Shown here in pieces: positions 57,362-64,000 of a stretch of DNA of 64,000 nucleotides. Numbering within the stretch: position 1 is the stretch's first letter; every line of letters starts with the position of its first letter. Both the position numbers and the translations under genes were made by a program. The stretch spans positions 1 to 64,000 of the forward strand of contig JAFRCO010000007.1 in the NCBI GenBank assembly GCA_017404325.1. The letters run 5' to 3'. A model generated the notes under the pieces. It was not told the origin of the DNA, did no database searches, and was given only the letters and a program-made list of their open reading frames with translations. This DNA comes from Candidatus Saccharimonadota bacterium. Lineage in GTDB: Bacteria > Patescibacteriota > Saccharimonadia > Saccharimonadales > Saccharimonadaceae.

Positions 57362-60300
57362 AATTAAAGCCTAGCGATTATGTGCATCTACATAACCACA
57401 CGCACTATTCGCTTCTTGATGGGCTAACAAAGATTCCAGAACTTGTAAAATTCGTCAAAGAAGACGGAATGGAGGCGGTTGCGGTGACTGACCACGGCAC
57501 AATGTCGGGGTTAGTTGAGCTGTATAAAGAATGTAATGATAGCGGGATTAAACCGATTTTAGGTTTAGAGGCTTATGTCGCAGCGAGAAAGATGACGGAT
57601 AAGGATCCGGCGCATGATAAACAGCGTTTTCATATTACGCTGCTCGCGATGAATAATAAGGGATTTGAAAATCTATGCCGGATTATGAGTAATGCCGAAG
57701 TGCATGGGAAGTATTATAAACCGCGAACTGACCACGATGAACTAAAAAAATATAATGAAGGAATTATTTGTCTGTCCGGGTGTATGGGGTCGGAGATTTC
57801 GGAGGCGATTCGGGCTGGGGATGATGAAAGGGCGCTTGAATTAATTGATTGGTATCGGAAGACGTTTAAGGATCGATTTTATTTAGAGATGCAGGACCAT
57901 GGGCATCCGAAGTCTAGTACACATTCGGAAGAACAGAAAAAAGTAAACGATTGGTTGATGGCGCATGCGAAAGAATTAGGATTGCCGCTAGTCGTGACCT
58001 GCGATGCGCACTATTTAAAACATGAAGATCAAGATGCGCATGAAGTGCTTTTATGCATTGGGACGGCGGCGAATTTGTCGGATGCAAATCGAATGACTTT
58101 GAAAGATTTTGATTTGCATGTAATTCCGGCGGAAGAAATAATTGAACACTGGGAAGAAACTTGTCCGGAGGCGATATTAAATACAAAGATAATTGCAGAA
58201 AGATGTAATGTTGATTTACAGCTCGGGCGGATTCTGATTCCGAAATTTCCGGTACCGGACGGCGAGGATGAGAAAACATATTTAGATAAGTTGGTTTTTC
58301 GAGGGCTGGTTTATAGGTATGGCGGGAAAACATTAGAAGAGGTTGAGGATTTTGATATTGAAAAATGTCGGAAGATTTTAGAAAAAGTCGATAAAGAAAG
58401 AGATGAAGAACATAAGATTCTGCCGAGGATTGATTATGAACTTTCGGTAGTTGATAAGATGGGATATAACGGGTATTTCTTAATCGTACAAGATTTTATC
58501 AACTGGGGAAAGTCGCAAAGAATTGTTTATGGACCGGGGAGAGGTTCAGCAGCGGGTTCGATTTTGGCGTATGCTTTAAGAATTACGGAACTTGATCCAT
58601 TAAAATATGATTTACTTTTCGAGCGATTTTTAAACCCGGATCGTATTTCGATGCCGGATATTGATACAGATATTCAAGATACAAGACGAGATGAGGTAAT
58701 TGAGTATTGTTCACATAAATATGGGTTTGATCGGGTTTCGAATATCGCGACTTTCGGTAAAATGATGGCGAAAAACGCAGTGCGGGATGTTGCGAGGGTG
58801 CTCGAAGTCCCATATGCGGAGGCGGATAGGCTTGCGAAGATGGTCCCGGATCCGGTGCAGGGCCATCATGTACATTTAGCTGACGCAATAAAAGAAGTGC
58901 CGGAGTTAAAACAAGAATACGAAACGAATCCGACATCGAAGGAGGTGATTGATTTTGCGTCGAGACTTGAAGGGACAATTAGAAATCACGGTGTGCACGC
59001 CTGTGGGGTGATTATCGCGCCAGATGATTTAGTGAAGTTTTTGCCACTTGAAGTTTCGGCGAAAGGTCCGATTGCGGCGCAGTTCCCGATGGGGCAAGTC
59101 GAGGAACTCGGGCTTCTTAAAATGGACTTTCTAGGATTATCTAACTTATCCGTAATTAATAATGCGCTTCGAATGATTCGGAAAGTTTATCATGATGATA
59201 TTAATTTATCGAATTTGCCTTTAGACGATAAGAAAACTTATGAGTTATTACAACGAGCAGAAACGACGGGTGTGTTCCAGCTAGAATCGGCGGGGATGAA
59301 GCGATATTTGAAAGATTTGAAGGCTTCGTCGTTTGAGGATATCATCGCAATGGTGGCCTTATACCGTCCAGGACCGATGCAGTTTATCGATTCGTTTATT
59401 CGCAGGAAACATGGCGAGGAAAGAATTACTTATCTTCATCCAGGACTAGAGAATGCCTTAAAAAGTACCTATGGAATTATGATTTATCAAGAGCAGTTCA
59501 TGCAGATTTCGAAGGAATGGTGTGGATTTACCGGCGGGCAGGCGGATACGTTAAGAAAAGCAGTCGGGAAAAAGAAGATTGATTTAATGAAGAAGGTAAA
59601 GCCGGAGTTTATTGAGGGAGCGATTAAAGTCGGGGGAGCGACAAAGGAAATTGCGGAAACGTTTTGGGATCAGCTTTTGGAATTTGCGAATTACTGTTTT
59701 AATAAATCGCACGCAGCGTGTTATGCGTTAATCGCATATTGGACAGCGTATTTAAAGGCGCATTATCCGGATGCGTTTATGGCGGCTTTAATGACGGCAG
59801 ATATGAGATGGACGGATCGACTCGCGATTGAGATTTCGGAATGTAAGAAGATGGGGCTAAAAGTTTTGGGACCAGATATTAATCAGTCATATGGTGATTT
59901 CGGTATTGTGGGTGGAGAGAATACGATTCGGTTTGGGCTTTCAGGAATTAAAAATATGGGGAAGTCTTTAGTTGAGGATATTGTAATTCCGGAGCGGGAT
60001 AAAAATGGGCCATTTAAGTCGGTATGTGATTTTGCGAAGAGAGTCGATTCGACAAAGTTCAATAAGAAATCTTGGGAAGCGGCGATTAAGACTGGGGCGT
60101 TCGATCGGTTCGGAGCTTCACGGTCAGATTTACTATTTAATTTAGAAGCAGTTCAGGCTTATGGAGCAAAGATTCAGAAAGATGTTGGTTCGGGGCAGAC
60201 GGATTTGTTCGGGATGATGGGAGAAGCGGGCGTTGTTCCAGAAGTTGAAATTAAACCAGCACCAGTACAATATCCGGATAAAGAATTATTGTTGTGGGAA

Positions 60301-61080
60301 AGAGAGTTAATGGGCCTTTATCTTTCGGCGCATCCACTAGATAAATATGATACGTATTTTGAAGAACAAACGCACCCGATGACTTATGTTTCGGCGGATT
60401 ATGATAATAAAATGGTGACGGTCGGGGGAATTATTACAAATGTACGGACGATTTTGACGAAGAAGGGGGATAAGATGGCGTTCGTAAAAATAGAAGATAA
60501 GGCGAATGAAGTAGAGTTTATTGTATTTCCGTCGACATATGCGGAGTGCGGAGGGAAATTAGAAGTAGATAATGTAGTAAAAGTGTATGGGAAAGTGAGC
60601 GCGACGGATAGAGAAGGAAGAGTGACGTCGGACGTGAAACTATTAGCGGAGAAAGTAGAATTGATTTCGGACGAGGTTTTAGAGCAGTATAAGTCTACGG
60701 GAACAAAAATAGCGGCTCCGGTTTTAAGCGCTGATGGTGGTAAGAAGCGAGGGTTTAAGAGTTCGGCAGAGCGGGTATATAAGGGAGAAAAGATGAAAGA
60801 AGCGCCTAGTGATTTGCCGAAAACAGTGGTCAAAGAACCGCCGAAAGACCCTAGAAAGGAAAGACTATATATTCTAATTGAAAATGCAGAAGATACTGAG
60901 CTTTTGACTGCAATTAGAAGGTTGGCGGATATTTATCTTGGGATTCAGGATGTGGTGTTAGTTTTAAAAGATGGAGAGGAAAAGAAGCCATTAAAAATGC
61001 CGTTTAGGGTTGAAGTGAATGAAGAATTGATTGCGAAGTTAAAAGAGTTAGTTGGGGAAGAAAAGGTCAAAGTGGTATAA
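57358..61080 (+). CDS. dnaE: DNA polymerase III alpha subunit
   Basis: 1240 residues, the size of bacterial DnaE. N-terminal PHP domain (HLHNHTHYSLLDG, VTDHGTMSG), palm with GPGRGSAAGSILAY and the catalytic acids in PDIDTDIQDTRRDEV, thumb/fingers with GMKRYLKDL and YRPGPMQFIDSF, YQEQFMQI, then a helix-hairpin-helix (GLSGIKNMG) and an OB domain (VTVGGIITNVRTILTKKGD). The chromosomal replicase. It is coupled to the YtxH-like gene. Its TAA forms part of the smpB -10 box. Confidence 0.97.
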   Translation: MKLKPSDYVHLHNHTHYSLLDGLTKIPELVKFVKEDGMEAVAVTDHGTMSGLVELYKECNDSGIKPILGLEAYVAARKMTDKDPAHDKQRFHITLLAMNNKGFENLCRIMSNAEVHGKYYKPRTDHDELKKYNEGIICLSGCMGSEISEAIRAGDDERALELIDWYRKTFKDRFYLEMQDHGHPKSSTHSEEQKKVNDWLMAHAKELGLPLVVTCDAHYLKHEDQDAHEVLLCIGTAANLSDANRMTLKDFDLHVIPAEEIIEHWEETCPEAILNTKIIAERCNVDLQLGRILIPKFPVPDGEDEKTYLDKLVFRGLVYRYGGKTLEEVEDFDIEKCRKILEKVDKERDEEHKILPRIDYELSVVDKMGYNGYFLIVQDFINWGKSQRIVYGPGRGSAAGSILAYALRITELDPLKYDLLFERFLNPDRISMPDIDTDIQDTRRDEVIEYCSHKYGFDRVSNIATFGKMMAKNAVRDVARVLEVPYAEADRLAKMVPDPVQGHHVHLADAIKEVPELKQEYETNPTSKEVIDFASRLEGTIRNHGVHACGVIIAPDDLVKFLPLEVSAKGPIAAQFPMGQVEELGLLKMDFLGLSNLSVINNALRMIRKVYHDDINLSNLPLDDKKTYELLQRAETTGVFQLESAGMKRYLKDLKASSFEDIIAMVALYRPGPMQFIDSFIRRKHGEERITYLHPGLENALKSTYGIMIYQEQFMQISKEWCGFTGGQADTLRKAVGKKKIDLMKKVKPEFIEGAIKVGGATKEIAETFWDQLLEFANYCFNKSHAACYALIAYWTAYLKAHYPDAFMAALMTADMRWTDRLAIEISECKKMGLKVLGPDINQSYGDFGIVGGENTIRFGLSGIKNMGKSLVEDIVIPERDKNGPFKSVCDFAKRVDSTKFNKKSWEAAIKTGAFDRFGASRSDLLFNLEAVQAYGAKIQKDVGSGQTDLFGMMGEAGVVPEVEIKPAPVQYPDKELLLWERELMGLYLSAHPLDKYDTYFEEQTHPMTYVSADYDNKMVTVGGIITNVRTILTKKGDKMAFVKIEDKANEVEFIVFPSTYAECGGKLEVDNVVKVYGKVSATDREGRVTSDVKLLAEKVELISDEVLEQYKSTGTKIAAPVLSADGGKKRGFKSSAERVYKGEKMKEAPSDLPKTVVKEPPKDPRKERLYILIENAEDTELLTAIRRLADIYLGIQDVVLVLKDGEEKKPLKMPFRVEVNEELIAKLKELVGEEKVKVV

Positions 61081-61081
61081 T
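61076..61081 (+). promoter_or_regulatory. Leaderless -10 promoter of smpB
   Basis: TGG-TATAAT ending 7 nt before the ATG at 61089. It overlaps the dnaE stop codon. Confidence 0.7.
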
Positions 61082-61088
61082 CATAGAT

Positions 61089-61505
61089 ATGAAAAAGAAA
61101 AAGGTGTCAGGTTCAGTTACGGTTAATCGAAGAGCGAAGTTCGATTATATTTTGGGCGATGAACTTACGGTCGGGATGGCACTTTCGGGACTTGAGGTAA
61201 GGGCGATTCGAGACCACCATGTTCAATTGAAAGGTTCGTTTGTCACGATTCGGAATAATGAATTATGGTTAAATAATTTGACACTCGGAGCGGAGACGGC
61301 GCGAAATATTAAATTACTTGCGACGAGGAAACAAATATTGGCATTAGAAAAAGAAAAAGTCGCTGGCTCTACTATCGTTCCAGTAAAACTGTTAGGCGGG
61401 GCGCGACATATTAAACTAGTAATTGCAGTAGGAAAAGGTAAAAAGAAATACGATAAACGCGAGACGATTAAAAAACGTGATATTGAAAGAGGAAAATATG
61501 CTTAA
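61089..61505 (+). CDS. smpB: SsrA-binding protein SmpB
   Basis: 138 residues. RRAKFDYILGDELTVGMALSG, EVRAIRDHHVQLKGSFVTI, KIKLLATRK-type (IKLLATRKQI), and the basic tail KGKKKYDKRETIKKRD. It carries tmRNA to stalled ribosomes; tmRNA itself is not recognised in this window. 8-bp overlap with the next gene. Confidence 0.97.
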   Translation: MKKKKVSGSVTVNRRAKFDYILGDELTVGMALSGLEVRAIRDHHVQLKGSFVTIRNNELWLNNLTLGAETARNIKLLATRKQILALEKEKVAGSTIVPVKLLGGARHIKLVIAVGKGKKKYDKRETIKKRDIERGKYA

Positions 61506-62283
61506 AATATTTTCGTGGAATGTGAATGGACTTAGAGCGGTAATTAATAAGGGCGCATTTCAGAAATTTATCAAAGAATATGGACCGGATATCGTTTGTT
61601 TACAGGAAACCAAGGCGAAACAAGGCCAGGCGGAAATAGACTTGCCGGAATATGAAGAGATCTGGAATTCGGCGGAAAGGCCAGGATACTCCGGAACGGC
61701 AATTTTTACAAAAATTAAGCCTTTGTCGGTGAGAAATAATTTTCCAACCAAAGTAGTGTTTGCTGATCAATTTGGTGACCCGTTAACTGAAGGAAGAGTT
61801 TTAACGGTAGAATTTGAAAAGTTTTATTTAGTAAATGTTTATACGCCGAATTCGAAAAACGAATTAGAAAGATTGCCGCTACGCGAGAAAAAGTGGGATC
61901 CGGAATTTTTGAAGTATGTAAAAGAACTTGAAAAAGAAAAGCCAGTAGTTTTTTGTGGAGATTTAAATGCGGCGCATGAGGAAATTGATATTGCGCGACC
62001 GAAAACAAATCATCATTCAGCGGGGTTTACGGATGAAGAAAGACAAGGAATTACGAATTATATAAACGCTGGGTTTATCGATACGTTTAGAAGTTTGAAC
62101 CCGGATTCGGTGAGATATACTTGGTGGAGTCATTGGGGGCATGCAAGGGAAAATAATGTAGGTTGGAGAATTGATTATTTCTTTATTTCGAAAAGTTTGA
62201 AAGAAAATTTAAGGTCGGCAGAGATCTATGAAAACGTAATGGGTTCGGATCATTGTCCGATTTCAATCGAATTGGAGATTTAA
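61498..62283 (+). CDS. xthA: Exodeoxyribonuclease III / AP endonuclease
   Basis: 261 residues from ATG 61498, where GAAAGAGGAAAAT gives a ribosome-binding site. FSWNVNGLRAV, catalytic Glu in LQETKAKQ, GDLNAAHEEID, NNVGWRIDYFF and GSDHCPISIE are the EEP-fold signatures. It cuts at abasic sites. It overlaps smpB by 8 bp and the next gene by 1 bp. Confidence 0.96.
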   Translation: MLKIFSWNVNGLRAVINKGAFQKFIKEYGPDIVCLQETKAKQGQAEIDLPEYEEIWNSAERPGYSGTAIFTKIKPLSVRNNFPTKVVFADQFGDPLTEGRVLTVEFEKFYLVNVYTPNSKNELERLPLREKKWDPEFLKYVKELEKEKPVVFCGDLNAAHEEIDIARPKTNHHSAGFTDEERQGITNYINAGFIDTFRSLNPDSVRYTWWSHWGHARENNVGWRIDYFFISKSLKENLRSAEIYENVMGSDHCPISIELEI

Positions 62284-63059
62284 TGGATTATTTTGAAAAG
62301 ATTGAGCAGAAGCCGGAAGAAGAATTAACGTGGAATATTCCGGAGAAAAAGCAGGGCACGGTTAATATTGTCGGCGGGAATAGCCAGAGTTTTAAAAGCG
62401 AAATTAAAGTAACGGAATTTTTAAGTACAGAATATCCGATTGAGATTTTAAATGTAGTTTTACCGGATGCATTAAAAAATAAATTACCGCCACTACCGAA
62501 TTTTAAGTTTTTAAAGTCGACGGATTCGGGCTCTTTCGCGGATGAAAAAGAAATAGCTGGCATATTTAATTCAGGAGATTTTAATTTGCTTCTCGGCGAT
62601 TTATCGAAGAATTCGATTACCGGAAAAGCGATTTTAGGGGCATGTAAAAAATCCGAAAAGCCGATTTTAGTTACGCGAGACGCAGTTGATTTATTAACGG
62701 AAAAAATTAATGAAACAAGTTTGATGAATGAGAATATAATCATTTTCGCTTCGATGGCGCAGTTACAAAAACTACTAAGGGCGGTTTATTATCCGAAAAT
62801 GTTACTTTTGTCGCAGTCTTTAGTACAGGTTTCGGAAGTTTTACATAAATTTACTTTAAGTTATCCCGTTTCGATTATAACTTTACATAACGAGCAGATT
62901 CTAATTGCGAAGAACGGTAACGTGAAGGCGGTGCCGATTGTAAAATCCGGATATTCGCCGATGATGTTTTTCCAAGGTGAATTGGCCTCAAAAATATTAG
63001 CTTTGAATTTATTTAATCCGAATAATTTTATCGATGCGACAATAGCGGCAATTTTTTAA
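62283..63059 (+). CDS. Possible degenerate ribokinase/NNRD-fold protein
   Basis: 258 residues, starting in the stop of the exonuclease gene (TAATG). The opening KQGTVNIVGGNSQSFKSEIK and later DFNLLLGDLSKNSITGKAIL loosely recall the NAD(P)H-hydrate dehydratase (YjeF C-terminal) branch of the ribokinase fold. The GxGxxD-type catalytic motifs are not evident, so this may be a non-catalytic relative. Lys/Ser-rich, no membrane segment. 32 3' bases overlap the convergent FemAB-like gene. Assignment is weak. Confidence 0.6.
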   Translation: MDYFEKIEQKPEEELTWNIPEKKQGTVNIVGGNSQSFKSEIKVTEFLSTEYPIEILNVVLPDALKNKLPPLPNFKFLKSTDSGSFADEKEIAGIFNSGDFNLLLGDLSKNSITGKAILGACKKSEKPILVTRDAVDLLTEKINETSLMNENIIIFASMAQLQKLLRAVYYPKMLLLSQSLVQVSEVLHKFTLSYPVSIITLHNEQILIAKNGNVKAVPIVKSGYSPMMFFQGELASKILALNLFNPNNFIDATIAAIF

Positions 63060-64000
63060 TTCGACGTTTAACTTTGTTTAAGAAAAGTTTAGATGGATTT
63101 AGGACTAAACAAAAGCCACCAATGTATTCTTCAGTAACGCCGCGGAGGCCGCCTTTAAAATATAATAATGGATTTTTTGGCGAGAAGTCGCCTTTCATAC
63201 CGTAGAGATTTAAGCGAGTTTTTCCAAGTTCTAAACATTTTTCAATATTGAAACCTTTAATTGCGGTTGAGCCGTTGAAATGTTTGTTTTTTTCAACGGT
63301 TCCGGCGACAAAAGCAACCATCTCATTCGGATGAAGAATATCTACTTCGCTCGAGACAAGTTCGCCATTGTCTTTTCGGCGGGCTTCAACGAAAATTGCT
63401 TTTTTTCCAAAAGCGTCCCATAAATCTTCGAAATATTTTACTTCGCGAGTTTTAACGCCGTTTCTTTTATCGCTATCTTGTAAAGCTTTAAGCCATTCGT
63501 TTAATTCTTTTTTATCTTTCAATACTTTAATATCTAGTTCGCGACGAGTTTTATGAAGTTTTTTTCTTGTACTATTATTCATCGTTAATTCGGCTTCGCG
63601 AATATCTTTGATACCGGTCAAATCTTTTACGAACATCCAACGGTTAGCTTTGTTTTCGATTTCAGTAGTGAAACCTTCGTGAGTGAATCCATGTTTTTTA
63701 AAGATTTCGAAGATTTTATCGTAATTCCACTTTTCAATTACACTACCGTCTAAGTCGCGAGTAGACAAAACTAAAGGCGGGAAGATTTCGAGTTTAATAT
63801 AACCATTTTCCCTACAATATTTTTTTACTTCAATAAGAAAGAAATTTAAAAGTTTAGTATTTTTATAATCCAGAATCGGACCGAGCTGGATCCAGGCTTC
63901 TTTATCGCGTTCAATAAGAAGTGCAGCGAGAATTACTTTTGATTTTTCTTTAACTCCGATTAGATGCGTAGAAAAGCCCATTTTCTCGCGAAGAATAGCG
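63028..64000 (-). CDS. FemAB-like peptidyltransferase, 5' partial
   Basis: At least 324 residues; the frame is open past ATG 63981 to the window end, so the N-terminus is missing. Two GNAT-like lobes joined by a coiled coil: FVEARRKDNGELVSSEVDILH, AFVAGTVEKNKHFNGSTAIKGFNIEKCLELGK, then LYGMKGDFSPKNPLLYFKGGLRG, the typical FemAB C-terminus. These use aminoacyl-tRNA to add amino acids to peptidoglycan precursors or, in some relatives, to lipids or proteins. It fits with murB/murC. Confidence 0.88.
   Translation of the reverse strand, partial: AILREKMGFSTHLIGVKEKSKVILAALLIERDKEAWIQLGPILDYKNTKLLNFFLIEVKKYCRENGYIKLEIFPPLVLSTRDLDGSVIEKWNYDKIFEIFKKHGFTHEGFTTEIENKANRWMFVKDLTGIKDIREAELTMNNSTRKKLHKTRRELDIKVLKDKKELNEWLKALQDSDKRNGVKTREVKYFEDLWDAFGKKAIFVEARRKDNGELVSSEVDILHPNEMVAFVAGTVEKNKHFNGSTAIKGFNIEKCLELGKTRLNLYGMKGDFSPKNPLLYFKGGLRGVTEEYIGGFCLVLNPSKLFLNKVKRRIKKLPLLSHR

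Noticed and set aside
1-64000. Recoded UGA (Gracilibacteria/Absconditabacteria code)
   Set aside because: Genes such as tpiA and grpE end cleanly in TGA, with the next start overlapping or close by; no in-frame UGA is needed in any conserved gene.

Overview
The window looks like chromosome from a Candidatus Saccharibacteria (TM7) or related Patescibacteria/CPR cell. It is AT-rich and very compact, uses UGA as a stop (tpiA ends in TGA), and carries small enzymes, type IV pilin-like genes, several VPNTG/LPSTG-type wall-anchored surface proteins, and a TrbL/VirB6-like giant membrane protein. This placement is inferred from protein families and layout; there is no rRNA here to settle it. No CRISPR array, rRNA, transposase or recognisable integrase is visible.

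Layout. 0-3.7 kb: two FISUMP-type surface proteins, the first cut by the window start. 3.7-9.2 kb: tRNA-Ser, a membrane-anchored Clp-like AAA+ protein, a small membrane protein, a PilB/GspE ATPase, a methyltransferase and tRNA-Arg. 9.2-17.6 kb: aspS, a CBS protein, a DsbA-like thiol oxidoreductase, a probable noncoding RNA, small unknown proteins, tRNA-Ile(UAU), an FtsB/DivIC-like protein, three pilin-like proteins and initiator tRNA-Met. 17.6-24.3 kb: a flavoprotein without its redox cysteines, membrane and lamin-tail proteins, an Adk-like kinase, hrcA-grpE behind a CIRCE operator, and rplY. 24.3-28.7 kb: a pseudo-sugar-kinase/class I aldolase fusion, a PMM-like HAD phosphatase, tpiA and two unknowns. 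28.7-38.3 kb: tRNA-His, tRNA-Gly and the most unusual stretch: a Lys/Ala/Glu repeat protein, a compositionally foreign membrane protein bracketed by nested inverted repeats, an LPSTG surface protein and the TrbL-like protein. 38.3-64 kb: housekeeping genes (folD, murB, recA-nudix-recX, truB, aquaporin, rpsO, pnp, lepA, tsaB/tsaE, murC, radA, ruvC, ruvA, galU, dnaE, smpB, exonuclease III, FemAB-like) with a few envelope proteins between them.

Expression. About twenty genes that begin transcription units have an extended -10 box (TGn-TATAAT) ending only 6-8 nt before the start codon, on both strands. Their mRNAs should therefore be leaderless or nearly so. A second class (surface proteins, small unknown genes, pnp, recA, galU) has a real leader with a Shine-Dalgarno sequence, some behind consensus TTGACA-17-TATAAT promoters. 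The window thus appears to hold two translation-initiation regimes.

Most worth following up: (i) the leaderless promoter architecture, including a 14-bp divergent intergenic region where two -10 boxes overlap; (ii) two tRNA genes whose 3' ends (T-loop to CCA) are duplicated 65-70 bp downstream; (iii) a 114-bp GC-rich palindromic element inserted in frame in truB, like Rickettsia palindromic elements; (iv) the inverted-repeat-bounded gene at 29.7-31.9 kb with a possible RNA switch in its leader; (v) the sugar-kinase-like/aldolase fusion; (vi) unusual tRNAs (Ile-UAU, Arg with C33, initiator with a U-A pair in the GC-clamp).
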